A stretch of DNA of 64,000 bases from Caldilineaceae bacterium (GCA_019637685.1 JAHBVF010000001.1:239581-303580); one strand, 5' to 3'; positions 19,035 through 27,966 are shown, counted from the first letter of the stretch. Numbers and translations: made by a program. Notes: generated by a model not told the origin, from the letters alone.

Positions 19035-19120
19035 ACCACCAAACGGGAGCGTATGGGCGACTACGCCAAAGGCATTGGGAAAATTGTTCTGCTCATCGGC
19101 CCGGAGGACCCAAAACTGAT
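19035..19120 (+). pseudogene. short phoU relic at the end of the pst2-ars operon
   Basis: In one frame just past arsC, the translation reads RERMGDYAKGIGKIV, matching the conserved first-repeat signature of PhoU (in the intact copy: LERMGDQAKGIAKVV). There is no coding context before or after; a palindrome begins at 19126. It is most likely what is left of a phoU gene that once closed this second pst operon. Confidence 0.65.
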
Positions 19121-19125
19121 AATTC

Positions 19126-19159
19126 AGACTTGGCAGGTTTCAGAAAACCTGCCAAGTCT
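19126..19159. repeat. hairpin AGACTTGGCAGGTTT / AAACCTGCCAAGTCT
   Basis: A 15-bp perfect inverted repeat (19126-19140 with 19145-19159) around a four-base loop. This word is a widely dispersed bacterial palindromic repeat. It probably marks the end of the arsC transcript. The rest of the spacer up to the CHAT gene shows only a possible -10 (TATACT, 19220-19225). Confidence 0.9.
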
Positions 19160-19274
19160 TCTTGAATTGGGGATATACCCCACTGCGCCATCCGCATCCC
19201 TGCTCGTCTCCCCCTGTGGTATACTTCTCCCCTAATCAGACACGCACCAATTCGACTTCAACTTTTGCCGTCCA

Positions 19275-21983
19275 ATGGCTGTCTACAACGACTTCTCCAT
19301 TGAAATCAGCGCCACACCCACCGGCTATGCCGTGCGGGCACGCACACCCGCGGGGCAGGCCCAGGCCGAGACATCTCTCCCCCTCTCTCCCCTGGAGCTG
19401 GAAAACCGCCTGCAAGCAGTGGAACTTTCTCTCCTGCGGGGGCAGGGTGGCCTGCGTCGGGCACTCAGCGAGAACGAACGCCAGGCCCAGGAATTGGGTC
19501 AGCTTCTCTTCGATTTTCTCATCAGTGGCGATGTCCGCGCCCTCTACGATCTCAGCCGCCTGGATGCTGAACGGGGCGAACGCGGCCTGCGCCTGCGTCT
19601 CTCCATCGCCGCACCGGAGCTGGCCACACTCCCCTGGGAACTTCTCTATCACAGCCGGGAAGGGGAATTCCTGGCCCTCTCTCACGCCACACCCGTGCTC
19701 CGTGCCACGGCTGCGCCTTTTGCCCAGCAGGCCCTGACAGTTGTGCCACCCCTGCGTGTCCTGGGGGTTGTGGCCGGGCCTAAGGATTGGGAACCCCTGG
19801 ACGTAGCCCAGGAGAAACGGCGCCTGGACAACGCCCTGGCCCCCCTGCAACAGACCGGCCTGGCCGAATTGGTCTGGTTGGAAGGCCAAACCCGCCGGGA
19901 CCTGCAAGCCGCCATGCGCATCGGCCCCTGGCACATCATCCATTTTATCGGTCACGGCGGCTTCGACAGCGAGCGAGACGAAGGCTTTATCGTCCTCTGC
20001 GACGAGGAACGCAACGCGGCCCGCCTCTATGCCGTGGAACTGGCCCGGCTCATCGCCGATCACCCCTCCCTGCGCCTGGTTTTTCTCAATGCCTGCGAAG
20101 GTGCAGCCACATCCCAGGGCGACGATCTGGCCAGCAGCGCGGCCGCGCTCGTCCGCCGCAGCGTTCCCGCTGTCGTCGCTATGCAATATCCCATCAGCGA
20201 CGCAGCGGCCATCGAATTTGCCCGCACTTTTTACGAGAGTCTGGCCGACAATCTGCCCGTAGATGCCGCGGTCACCGACGCCCGCAAAGCCGTCAGCTTT
20301 GCCACACCGCACAGCCCGGAATGGGCCACGCCTGTTCTCTTTTTGTCCAGCCACGACGGGCGGCTTTTTTCGGTGGAAAAAGCGGTGTCTGCCCCCTCTG
20401 CGCCCGATTCACATAGCCCGCTGGACGAACCCTCCCCCGCACCCACCCGGCAGGGCAGATCCATTCTCTCCCTCTCCCTTCTGGCTGGGGCGATGCTTCT
20501 GGCTTTTGGCCTCTGGCAATATTGGCCCTGGCAGAAGGATGAAACCGCGCCGACGCCGAAGGCCAGCGTGATAGCAAGCCTGCCTGAAGCTGTGGCAACG
20601 CCCGTGCCTGCCATTGGCGAGAACGAAAACCAAAAGGCGACGGAGACGGCTACCGCTGAAGAGTCTGCCGTTTCGTCCGTTTCCACCAGCCCGGACCCGG
20701 CAATTCTCCTCCACGTCACCTTTGACGACCGCGGCTCGATTGAGCAACCGAAGACCGGTGTAAGCGGAGCCACCAATCTGCCCGGCGAAGCCTTCGTGGA
20801 TGGGTATGCCCAGGCGGGCGTGGCTATCGACCAGCGGGGACAGTTTGTTCGCTTCCCCGCGGCAGGGACAATTTCTCTGGAAGCAGGGGAGATCGAGCTG
20901 CGCTATCGGCCTAACTTTGACTACGGCGACAACCCGCCCATCCGCAACAATCATACGCTCTTCGTAGTGGGTGATATTTACAATCCCCCTCACTTTCTGC
21001 TCACAATGTCCGATCGTCTACGCATGGAATATCTGGCCGACTGGGATGACCGCTATTTTGCCGAAAGCACAAGCCCGGCCTTGCCCTGGACGAAGGGCGA
21101 CTGGTTGCACATCCGCGCCGTTTGGGATCGGTCCAGCCCCGACGACGCCTTTCAACTCTACGTCAACGACGTGCGGGTGGATGTGACGCGCACGGGCGGC
21201 GGCTGGCCTCTACCCCAGGCCGACCAGATCGATACCCTCTGGCTCGGATCCGGTTCCGGCGATCTGGACGCCAACGGAGTGCTCGACGAACTGATCATTC
21301 GCGGCCCGTCCGCGACTCCGGTTGCGACTCTCTCGCCCACGCCTGTGCCCGGTGTGCTGCTCCAGCTCAGCCTGGAAGACGTCCAATCCATCCGCTCTCC
21401 CGTGGCCGGTCCTGCCGGGATAACAACACTGCCGGCGTCCGTCTTTGTACCGGGACGGCTGGGCAATGGTCTGCGCTTTGGGGAGGAACGGGGTGTTGTC
21501 GCCTTCCCATTGGCCAGCGCATCGCCCCGCCCCATTGACTTTGCCCAGGGCGAAATCGACTTCTGGTATCAACCTGCCTACGCCCACGACCCCACCAGCA
21601 ACGAGACCCACGCGCTGATCAACGCCGGGGACTGGTACGATCCCACCCAACTGCGTCTGGCCGTCATCGGTCGTCTGACCTTTTCCCTCTTCGATGACAG
21701 TTCCACCAGCTTTGGTGTGCGCACTAGCCTGACCCGCTCCCTGTGGAAGGCGGGGGAGTGGGTGCACATCCGCGCCGCCTGGGACGCGGCCCAGACCGAC
21801 GACCCCATCCAACTGTATGTCAACGACGAGCGGGTGGACACAGACCGCAGCCCGCGTGCCTGGCAAGTGGAGGCGGCACAACTGCCCGAAAGTCTGTTCA
21901 TTGGCGGGGCCAGCAACGAAGGCATTTTGCCCGCGGATGGGATTATCGACGAGCTGATCATCCGCGCCGCGCCCGCGCCATAG
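19275..21983 (+). CDS. CHAT caspase-like protein with transmembrane helix and two LamG-like domains
   Basis: A 902-residue multidomain protein. Residues about 1-375 form a CHAT (caspase HetF-associated) domain with the catalytic dyad in HFIGHGGFD (His227) and FLNACEGA (Cys274). A single hydrophobic helix lies at about 396-416 (SLSLLAGAMLLAFGLW), followed by a Thr/Pro/Glu-rich linker. Then come two concanavalin/LamG-like repeats (about 476-690 and 694-902), each starting with a ILLHVTFDD / VLLQLSLED strand and containing WLHIRAVWD / WVHIRAAWD and LYVNDVRVD / LYVNDERVD. The caspase part would be cytoplasmic and the LamG pair outside. CHAT proteases act in cell-death and defence systems; the role here is unknown. 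Confidence 0.85.
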   Translation: MAVYNDFSIEISATPTGYAVRARTPAGQAQAETSLPLSPLELENRLQAVELSLLRGQGGLRRALSENERQAQELGQLLFDFLISGDVRALYDLSRLDAERGERGLRLRLSIAAPELATLPWELLYHSREGEFLALSHATPVLRATAAPFAQQALTVVPPLRVLGVVAGPKDWEPLDVAQEKRRLDNALAPLQQTGLAELVWLEGQTRRDLQAAMRIGPWHIIHFIGHGGFDSERDEGFIVLCDEERNAARLYAVELARLIADHPSLRLVFLNACEGAATSQGDDLASSAAALVRRSVPAVVAMQYPISDAAAIEFARTFYESLADNLPVDAAVTDARKAVSFATPHSPEWATPVLFLSSHDGRLFSVEKAVSAPSAPDSHSPLDEPSPAPTRQGRSILSLSLLAGAMLLAFGLWQYWPWQKDETAPTPKASVIASLPEAVATPVPAIGENENQKATETATAEESAVSSVSTSPDPAILLHVTFDDRGSIEQPKTGVSGATNLPGEAFVDGYAQAGVAIDQRGQFVRFPAAGTISLEAGEIELRYRPNFDYGDNPPIRNNHTLFVVGDIYNPPHFLLTMSDRLRMEYLADWDDRYFAESTSPALPWTKGDWLHIRAVWDRSSPDDAFQLYVNDVRVDVTRTGGGWPLPQADQIDTLWLGSGSGDLDANGVLDELIIRGPSATPVATLSPTPVPGVLLQLSLEDVQSIRSPVAGPAGITTLPASVFVPGRLGNGLRFGEERGVVAFPLASASPRPIDFAQGEIDFWYQPAYAHDPTSNETHALINAGDWYDPTQLRLAVIGRLTFSLFDDSSTSFGVRTSLTRSLWKAGEWVHIRAAWDAAQTDDPIQLYVNDERVDTDRSPRAWQVEAAQLPESLFIGGASNEGILPADGIIDELIIRAAPAP

Positions 21984-22128
21984 TCCAGTTTTGTACAGGA
22001 AGATTCTCCTGGCGAGGGCGTCGCACCCAAAGTCTGAGCAGTTACGACTAAATTGCGAATACGGGATTGTGAATACAGAATATCGAGTGTGATTCTACGG
22101 CGCGCAGAGAGGTCTATCGATAAAGCCT

Positions 22129-22509
22129 ATGCTTCAATTCTTTCTCACCCTTTGGCACTTTGTCCGCGCCATCCGTCGCGGCCTGGCAGACCCGGAGTTC
22201 CGTTCGCTCTGCATTCTGGTGCTGATCGTCATCGGCTCTGGCACATTCTTCTACCACTCTGTGGAAGGAATGGGCTGGATCGACGCTTTTTACTTCTGCG
22301 TCATCACCCTGACGACCGTCGGCTATGGCGATCTTTCGCCCCAGACGCCCGTCGGCAAACTCTTTACTGTCATCTACATTTTTGTGGGGCTGGGCTTGCT
22401 GGCCGCGTTCATCGGCTATGTGGCCCAGCAGGCGCGGGAAAATGTGCAGGAGGGCGGCGTTTTGCCCAAATTTCGGGGGAAGTCAGCCAGTCAAGACGCG
22501 AATAAATAG
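22129..22509 (+). CDS. two-helix potassium channel (ion_trans_2)
   Basis: A 126-residue pore-domain protein. The first helix is at about residues 27-46, the selectivity filter reads TLTTVGYGDLSP (62-73), and the second helix covers about 77-97. The length gives only a minimal pore without RCK or cyclic-nucleotide domains. It probably forms a tetrameric K+ channel. It follows the CHAT gene by 145 bases on the same strand and is followed by a strong bidirectional terminator, so the two genes may share a transcript. Confidence 0.9.
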   Translation: MLQFFLTLWHFVRAIRRGLADPEFRSLCILVLIVIGSGTFFYHSVEGMGWIDAFYFCVITLTTVGYGDLSPQTPVGKLFTVIYIFVGLGLLAAFIGYVAQQARENVQEGGVLPKFRGKSASQDANK

Positions 22510-22520
22510 ACCGACGGCTC

Positions 22521-22575
22521 CTTTTAAAAGCAGAATCTCCCCGCGGCCACAGCGGGGAGATTCTGCTTTTAAAAG
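22521..22575. terminator. bidirectional terminator, 24-bp perfect stem
   Basis: The arms at 22521-22544 and 22552-22575 are perfect complements around a 7-base loop, with a GC-rich top (CTCCCCGC) and a CTTTTAAAAG base that supplies T-runs in both directions. It separates the converging K+ channel and deacylase genes. Confidence 0.95.
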
Positions 22576-22588
22576 TCTGTTCGGGAAG

Positions 22589-23704
22589 CTACTTTGTGCA
22601 GATGTCTTCAATCAGCCGGCCATAGACTTCCACCGCTTCCTCCAACTGGGCGATGTCGATCCACTCGCCGACGGTGTGGGCCTGGGCAATGTTGCCGGGG
22701 CCGAGGACAACCGAGGGCATATAGGATTGATAGGTAATGGCCTCGGTTCCATAGGGGACAGTGACCGCCCGCCCTGCGCCTGTGGCCCGACAGGCCGCCT
22801 GCACCACCGGGCTGTCCGGTGCCACATAAAAATGGGTCAGACTACGTGTCTCCACTTCCAGATTGTGCGCTTTGGCCCGATCTACAACCATTTGGATGGC
22901 CTCTTCTGTGGCCGCATTGGGCATGGCCCGCAGCCCCAGCATAGCCACCGTCTTGGCCGCGGTCACATTCAGGGGCACGCCTCCGTCGTTCAGCACCAGA
23001 TTGAAGCCATTTGTGGGCGGGCTGAATTCGTCGTTCTGGAAGCGTTTGTCACTCTTGAAAACTTCGGCCAGTTGGGCCATCTCGGCCAGGAATGGCGCGA
23101 TTTTGAAGCTGGCCGACTCGCCTTTGTCTGTGCTGGTGTGGGCCGAAATGCCGTGCGCGGTGACAATAATGCGTGCGCCGCCTTTGTGCGCGTAGACCGG
23201 TTGCAGTTCCGACGGCTCGCAAACCACACAGTATTCCGGCCAGCCGCTGGTGAGCAGCTTCGACTGTTCGACGATAAAGTACGAACCCACGTGGCCGTTC
23301 TCTTCGTCCGACGTGACTGCAATAAAGAGGGGCTTTGTCAATTGCTCCGCGTCAAAACGGGCCGCGGCCACAATCGTCGCGGCCAGGGGGCCTTTCATAT
23401 CGCAGCTACCCCGCCCGTAGAGTTTGCCGTCCTTCACCTCCGGCGTGAAAGGCTCCCAGCCCACATTGCCCGGCACAGTGTCCGAATGGCTGAAGAGGCC
23501 CAACCCGCCCGTTCCCCGGCCCTTCTTGGCGACAACATTCACCTTCTCGACGCCGTTGTCGTCCAGATAGCTCAACACTTCGACGGTAAAGCCTGCACCT
23601 TCCAGCACCTGGGCCAGAAAGTCGGAAATGGCCCGGTTGCTTGTGGGTGTCTCCGACTTCATCGCGATCAACTGCGAGGTCAATTCGACAACATTTAGGG
23701 ACAT
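22589..23704 (-). CDS. M20 family deacylase, ArgE/acetylornithine deacetylase-like
   Basis: A 371-residue M20 metallohydrolase. GLFSHSDTVPG gives the metal His and Asp, GRGSCDMKGPLAA the bridging Asp, VTSDEENGHVGS the catalytic Glu pair. The GRGSCDMKG form and length match acetylornithine deacetylase/succinyl-diaminopimelate desuccinylase proteins. It is the last gene of a four-gene minus-strand group with an amino-acid lyase-like enzyme and two SDRs, so a catabolic N-acyl amino acid substrate is possible; arginine synthesis is not supported by the neighbours. Confidence 0.85.
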   Translation of the reverse strand: MSLNVVELTSQLIAMKSETPTSNRAISDFLAQVLEGAGFTVEVLSYLDDNGVEKVNVVAKKGRGTGGLGLFSHSDTVPGNVGWEPFTPEVKDGKLYGRGSCDMKGPLAATIVAAARFDAEQLTKPLFIAVTSDEENGHVGSYFIVEQSKLLTSGWPEYCVVCEPSELQPVYAHKGGARIIVTAHGISAHTSTDKGESASFKIAPFLAEMAQLAEVFKSDKRFQNDEFSPPTNGFNLVLNDGGVPLNVTAAKTVAMLGLRAMPNAATEEAIQMVVDRAKAHNLEVETRSLTHFYVAPDSPVVQAACRATGAGRAVTVPYGTEAITYQSYMPSVVLGPGNIAQAHTVGEWIDIAQLEEAVEVYGRLIEDICTK

Positions 23705-23783
23705 CTGAATCCTCCGGTTGAGGGTGGAGATTGAGAGAGTGGAGATTGGCTATCTGTGATGACACCAGACACATCGACACCGT

Positions 23784-24869
23784 TTACGTCAATTTCCCCC
23801 GCGCGCTCACCGGCCACACTGCTTCCACGCGTCCGCCGCGCACGCCCACAATTTCGTCGTGCAGGCAGAGAGTGTTGTCGCCGTAGCCCACAATAAAGTC
23901 GAGGAAATCGCCCACCTGCAAAGTGTCGTTGGGCCGATCCAGCGTCACAATCCCGTGCTCGGCAGACATCGCCACCTTTGCCACCCCTTCCACGCCCATA
24001 GGCACGGGCTGGGTAATCCAGGCGGGGAGCGTCTTCCAGCCCGCGTCCACAATAATCCGCTCCGGCGCGGGACGGCTGCTGACCACCACCCGCACAAAGA
24101 GCGCGGACTGGGTGGGCGCGTGCCAGCGCTGATAGGTGGCGTCGCCAAAGATGGCCCCGCCCGCCTGCATTTCGGTGATGCCAGGGATGTGGGCGGTAAC
24201 AGTCATTGTGCCGCTGCCCCCACAACTGACAATCTTCACAGGCAAACCCGCGGCCCGGCACGCCTCGGCGCTGGAGAGAAGCAGGCCCACCGCCTTGTGG
24301 ATGCCCGCTTCCCGCTGGTCTTCGGGCAGGGCCAGGGTGTGGCCTTCCCAGGCCATCAGTCCATCCAGGCGCAGACCCGGCGTGTTGTGAATCTGGCGGG
24401 CCAGTTCAACAGTTGCCGCGCCCGGCTCGGTTCCGGCCCGGTTCATCCCGCCATTGACCTCCACCAGCAGGGGAATCTCTACGCCCGCGGCCTGGGCAGC
24501 CGCGCTGAGGCCGGGCAGGGTGGAGGCACTGTCCACCGCGGCGATGACATTCGCCTGGCGTTGTAGCGCGGCCAGCCTTCGGTATTTGTGGGGGCCAACG
24601 GTCTGGTTGGCAATCAGGATATCCCGAATCCCTGCGGCCACCATCACCTCGGCCTCGCCCAGCTTGGCACAGGTGAGACCCAGCGCGCCGGCTGCGATGA
24701 GCTTGTGGGCAATCGCGGGCGTCTTCATCCCTTTTGTGTGGGGGCGCCACGCCACACCCGCTTTTTTGAAATAGGCGGCCACTGTCTGAATATTGGCATC
24801 CAACAGGTCCACATCTGTCCACAGAAAAGGCGTGTCCAGTTCGTCCAGTGTCATTCCGATATTGCTCAT
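23784..24869 (-). CDS. D-threonine aldolase / D-serine dehydratase-like PLP enzyme
   Basis: A 361-residue fold-type III PLP protein (alanine racemase-like barrel plus C-terminal domain). The opening LDTPFLWTDVD and RPHTKGMKTP, with the Schiff-base Lys, are typical, and CGGSGTMTVT binds the PLP phosphate. The C-terminus has LCLHDEIVGVRGG with a metal-binding His, as in D-threonine aldolases and metal-dependent D-serine dehydratases. The enzyme should act on a D-beta-hydroxy amino acid. Exact substrate unknown. 79 bases upstream of the deacylase gene. Confidence 0.85.
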   Translation of the reverse strand: MSNIGMTLDELDTPFLWTDVDLLDANIQTVAAYFKKAGVAWRPHTKGMKTPAIAHKLIAAGALGLTCAKLGEAEVMVAAGIRDILIANQTVGPHKYRRLAALQRQANVIAAVDSASTLPGLSAAAQAAGVEIPLLVEVNGGMNRAGTEPGAATVELARQIHNTPGLRLDGLMAWEGHTLALPEDQREAGIHKAVGLLLSSAEACRAAGLPVKIVSCGGSGTMTVTAHIPGITEMQAGGAIFGDATYQRWHAPTQSALFVRVVVSSRPAPERIIVDAGWKTLPAWITQPVPMGVEGVAKVAMSAEHGIVTLDRPNDTLQVGDFLDFIVGYGDNTLCLHDEIVGVRGGRVEAVWPVSARGKLT

Positions 24870-24998
24870 TGCAGAGTTTCCATTCCCTTAAGTGATTTCA
24901 TTCGAGATTTTGACAGTAGATTATTTTGATGCTTGAGACAGCCAGCAGTAGACCCCAGACTAGCAGGCGCTGTCAGTCGTCGGCTGTTCGTTCTCTCC

Positions 24999-25796
24999 CT
25001 ACCAGGCGGTCCAGCCCCCGTCTACCAGAATATTCTGTCCGGTCAGATAGCTGCCCGCATCGCTGGCCAAAAGAACCACCAGACCTTTCAACTCCTCCGG
25101 TTCGCCCATTCGCCCCATGGGCACTTTGCTGTTGAGCCGCTGGATAAATTCCGGCTGAGAATCCTTGACTTTCTGCGATGGGAAAGCGCCGGGGCTGATG
25201 GCGTTGACCCGCACCCGATCTGCGGCCCAATAGACGGCCAGATGGCGGGTCAGGTGGATCAGCCCGCCTTTCAGCCCGTGATAGTTGGGCGGGCTGTTCA
25301 CTGGCAGACCGGTGTAGGCGTCCGGGTAGCTGGCGACGACGCCGTACATACTGGCAATATTGATGATCGATCCGGGCGCGCCCCGCGCCCGCAGGTGATT
25401 GACGACTTCCCGCGCCAGCAGAAAATAGGCGGTGACACCCGCGTGATAGGCCCTGTCGAAATCTTCGGCGGTCGCTGTGTCGATGCTGGGCGCGGTTGTG
25501 CCATAGGCGTTGTTGACCAGCACATCCACCCGGCCTAGCCGTGCCACGACGTCCGCCACAAAAGCGGGAATCTCATCCGTCTCCTCCTGGGAGAGGGCCA
25601 GGCCGATGTGGCCGCTGCCGGGAAGGGTGGCGGCGAACTCCGCCGCGCGTTCTGCGTCCCGGCTGGTGACGACGAGTGTGGCACCGGCTTCGGCCAGGGC
25701 ACGGCTCATAGCCGACCCCAGCCAGCCCGCCGCGCCAGTGACAATCGCCACTTTGCCGGTGAGGTCGAGGAGTTGTTGGACTGAGCGTTCTGTCAT
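24999..25796 (-). CDS. short-chain dehydrogenase/reductase
   Basis: A 265-residue classical SDR. IVTGAAGWLGSAMS is the glycine-rich NAD(P) loop, VLVNNAYG replaces the usual NNAG, IASMYG gives the catalytic Ser and YHGLKGGL the Tyr-x-x-x-Lys pair, with an eight-residue insert before the Tyr. The C-terminal QNILVDGGWTAW is typical. I start at ATG 25796 because GGAG precedes it; the open frame runs on to 25847. Sugar or sugar-acid oxidation is common for such SDRs; substrate unknown. Confidence 0.88.
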   Translation of the reverse strand: MTERSVQQLLDLTGKVAIVTGAAGWLGSAMSRALAEAGATLVVTSRDAERAAEFAATLPGSGHIGLALSQEETDEIPAFVADVVARLGRVDVLVNNAYGTTAPSIDTATAEDFDRAYHAGVTAYFLLAREVVNHLRARGAPGSIINIASMYGVVASYPDAYTGLPVNSPPNYHGLKGGLIHLTRHLAVYWAADRVRVNAISPGAFPSQKVKDSQPEFIQRLNSKVPMGRMGEPEELKGLVVLLASDAGSYLTGQNILVDGGWTAW

Positions 25797-25830
25797 CAAA
25801 GTTTCTCCGTTTCGTTGGTGAAAGACGATG

Positions 25831-25874
25831 GACGGAGGACGAAGCAAAATTTCGTACGTCTTTCGTCCTCCGTC
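25831..25874. repeat. hairpin between the two SDR genes
   Basis: GACGGAGGACGAA (25831-25843) pairs with TTCGTCCTCCGTC (25862-25874). Same family of GGACGAAAGACG words common in intergenic repeats. Confidence 0.85.
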
Positions 25875-25877
25875 TCT

Positions 25878-26657
25878 TTATCCCAATTTCATTCCCAGCA
25901 AATACCCCCCATCCACCGTCAGCGCGGTGCCGGTGATGTAATCCGCGTCGTCGCTGCACAGGAAGGCCGCTGCTTTGCCGATGTCCGCGGGTGTGCCCAG
26001 GCGACCCCAGGGCATTTTGGCCGCGCCTGATGCAATATCTTCTTCTGTGGAATAGCGACGCTCGCCGGGGGTGTCGATCCAGCCGGGATTGATGACATTG
26101 ACATTGATGCGGTGGGGTAGTAGCTCGGCGGCCAATGTGCGGGCAAAGTGGTTGACCGCGGCCTTGGCCATATTGTACGCGCCGCTGGTGGGAAAGGGGA
26201 TTTGGCCCAGAATCGAGCCGGTGACGAGAATTTTGCCACCGGGTCTTCCGGCCTGTTGCTGGCGGATCATCTGTTGGGCAGCCATCTGACAGGTGTGATA
26301 GACGCCGAATTGGGCCACGCCGACCACAGCTTCCACATTTTCCCACTCGGCGTACACAGTCAGTTCCCGGATAGAGAAAGCCGCGTTGGCCACCACCACA
26401 TCCACGTGCCCGAAGGCAGCGACGGCTGCTGCAAACAGTCCGGCCACGGCTTCCCGCTGGGCCACATCCGCCTCGTGGACCAGCGCCTGTCGTCCCATTG
26501 CGCGGATGGCAGCCGCTGTATCTTCGGCGTTTTTGCCGTCGCGCAGGTGATTGATCACCACATCCGCGCCCTCTGCGGCCAGGGCTTCTCCAATCCCGCG
26601 GCCAATGCCGCTGGACGCGCCGGTAATGAGGGCGACTTTGTCCGTATAGCGATTCAC
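25878..26657 (-). CDS. short-chain dehydrogenase/reductase (glucose 1-dehydrogenase-like)
   Basis: A 259-residue SDR. LITGASSGIGRGIG is the dinucleotide loop, VVANAAFS the NNAG equivalent, VTGSILGQ the catalytic Ser and YNMAKAAVN the Tyr/Lys pair; the end ALTVDGGYLLG is the tetramer-contact tail. INHLRDG after beta-2 suggests NADP preference is possible. First gene of the minus-strand group that ends with the ArgE-like deacylase. Confidence 0.9.
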   Translation of the reverse strand: MNRYTDKVALITGASSGIGRGIGEALAAEGADVVINHLRDGKNAEDTAAAIRAMGRQALVHEADVAQREAVAGLFAAAVAAFGHVDVVVANAAFSIRELTVYAEWENVEAVVGVAQFGVYHTCQMAAQQMIRQQQAGRPGGKILVTGSILGQIPFPTSGAYNMAKAAVNHFARTLAAELLPHRINVNVINPGWIDTPGERRYSTEEDIASGAAKMPWGRLGTPADIGKAAAFLCSDDADYITGTALTVDGGYLLGMKLG

Positions 26658-26922
26658 GAGCGTCTCCTGGGGGCAAGAATAGTAGTCGCTTTAACCATAC
26701 CCGAAATCGTCGTTTTGTGCTATCTGGCAGAAGCTGTTGCGCGGGGGCGTGGGGAGGGCTGAAGCCGAGCGCGGCGGCCACGAATGGGACGCAGGGAAGC
26801 GAAGGGAATCTGTATGAATCTGTCTCTTCTGGCGGACAGCTTCTGGGCGCTGTCTTCCTCCTCTCTGGCGGTTGCCTTTCCCACTTTCCGTTCTCCTGTT
26901 ATACTGATCGGTGTACATCAAT
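26658..26922. other. spacer between divergent transcription units
   Basis: No supported gene. It should hold the promoter of the minus-strand SDR operon. A TATACT at 26900-26905 faces the other way, towards 27165. The last six bases ATCAAT (26917-26922) are the left copy of the direct repeat flanking the next element. Confidence 0.5.
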
Positions 26923-27044
26923 GAGTCCACTGCAAAAAGGTTGATTTCACCGCGGGGGCGCAGAGTGCGCTGAGAGATTCAGGAGAAAACCTCCGCGTTT
27001 CCCGCGCCGCCGCGGTGGGTCTGTAGGCTTTTTGCAGCAGAGTC
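26923..27044. mobile_element. MITE-like palindromic element, copy A
   Basis: About 122 bp. The ends GAGTCCACTGCAAAAAGG and (reverse complement of the right end) GACTCTGCTGCAAAAAGC are imperfect terminal inverted repeats, and the centre CACCGCGGGGGCGCAGAG / CCCGCGCCGCCGCGGTG also folds back. The direct repeat ATCAAT abuts both ends (26917-26922 and 27045-27050). A related copy lies at 32603. No coding capacity. Confidence 0.75.
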
Positions 27045-27143
27045 ATCAATGCAGCGTCAACAAAGTTTTTTGGGCGTAGAAGTTCGACTTTTCAGAAAAG
27101 TCGAACTTCTGTAGTCGAATAACTTTGTTTCCAGTGTAATCAA
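27045..27143. mobile_element. 99-bp palindromic element, copy 1
   Basis: A 99-bp element with a central hairpin (AGAAGTTCGACTTTTC / GAAAAGTCGAACTTCT). Its reverse complement recurs at 55399-55497 with 97 of 99 positions identical by my alignment. The right end is followed by ATCAAT as well (27139-27144), matching the start. It directly touches MITE copy A, whose flanking ATCAAT is the first six bases of this element. Confidence 0.85.
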
Positions 27144-27164
27144 TCTGTCAATGGATTTCTTTCT

Positions 27165-27581
27165 ATGGCCTATACTTTCGTCGATCATTACCGCCCCATC
27201 CGCACAATTTTGCGCGTCGACGCGCTGGTGGTTGGGCTGGGGCTGGGGCTGGTTCTTTTTTTGCACCCGGTCGATTTGCTCGTTACGCTTGGCTTCGAGC
27301 CGGGCACGCCGCTCTTCTCTCGGTTGGCTGGCTCTGCGCTGGTGGGCCTGGGCCTGGGCCAACTTCTGGCCGCGGCCGAAACTGAACTGCGCGCCGGAAC
27401 ACTGGTGGCCGCTATTCTCAGCAACGGTCTGCTGGCTGCCTCTCTCTTTATCGCCTATCTCAGCGGCGGCCTGAGCGGATTGACCGCTTGGGGATATCTG
27501 ATCCTCATTCTGCTTTTTGGGGTCTGCCTGCTCAGCGCGGTGCTGCCCATCCCTTATCTGCGCCAGGGAATCGGAATATAA
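27165..27581 (+). CDS. hypothetical four-helix membrane protein
   Basis: A 138-residue very hydrophobic protein. Helices are apparent around residues 18-38 (ALVVGLGLGLVLFLH), 51-72, 82-103 and 108-128. The start ATG 27165 gives a short hydrophilic lead (MAYTFVDHYRPIRT). No family recognised; small DUF-type integral membrane proteins of this kind are common in Chloroflexota. No obvious operon partner. Confidence 0.7.
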   Translation: MAYTFVDHYRPIRTILRVDALVVGLGLGLVLFLHPVDLLVTLGFEPGTPLFSRLAGSALVGLGLGQLLAAAETELRAGTLVAAILSNGLLAASLFIAYLSGGLSGLTAWGYLILILLFGVCLLSAVLPIPYLRQGIGI

Positions 27582-27897
27582 CGATCCCGCGTCCGCACGG
27601 AAGTTCAATCGCCTTTGCTTGTGTGGATTCCCGCGCTGCCTATCGCCGCGGGGAGGCTGACAGGGAACGCTCCCGGCGAAGGTGGGAGATCGGCACGGCG
27701 GATGCAACTGTCTTCCACGTCTTCCAGGCCCAACTGTACCAGTTCCACTCGGATGCCGGGCCGTGTTGGACGATTTACGTAGCTTTGCCTATGGAAGAGG
27801 GGGATGAGGTAGGAGACAATATGAACAGTAATTGAGGTTACGGTCCGTTGGCCCCGGATCGTATACTCTAGGTACATCTTCCTCCTCCTTTGTGTGT

Positions 27898-27937
27898 AGA
27901 GAACGGCACTCGGATCAAAATCCGAGTGCCGTTCTCT
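27898..27937. terminator. perfect 18-bp hairpin, terminator-like
   Basis: The arms at 27898-27915 and 27920-27937 (AGAGAACGGCACTCGGAT and its complement) enclose a CAAA tetraloop. There is no long T-run, so it may be a dispersed palindrome rather than a true terminator. Confidence 0.75.
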
Positions 27938-27966
27938 ATTGGTGCATTCAGCCCACAGCCGCGGGG

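Noticed and set aside
27488..27835. 115-codon frame after the small membrane protein
   Set aside because: Starts inside the previous gene, lacks coding character and runs through non-conserved spacer.
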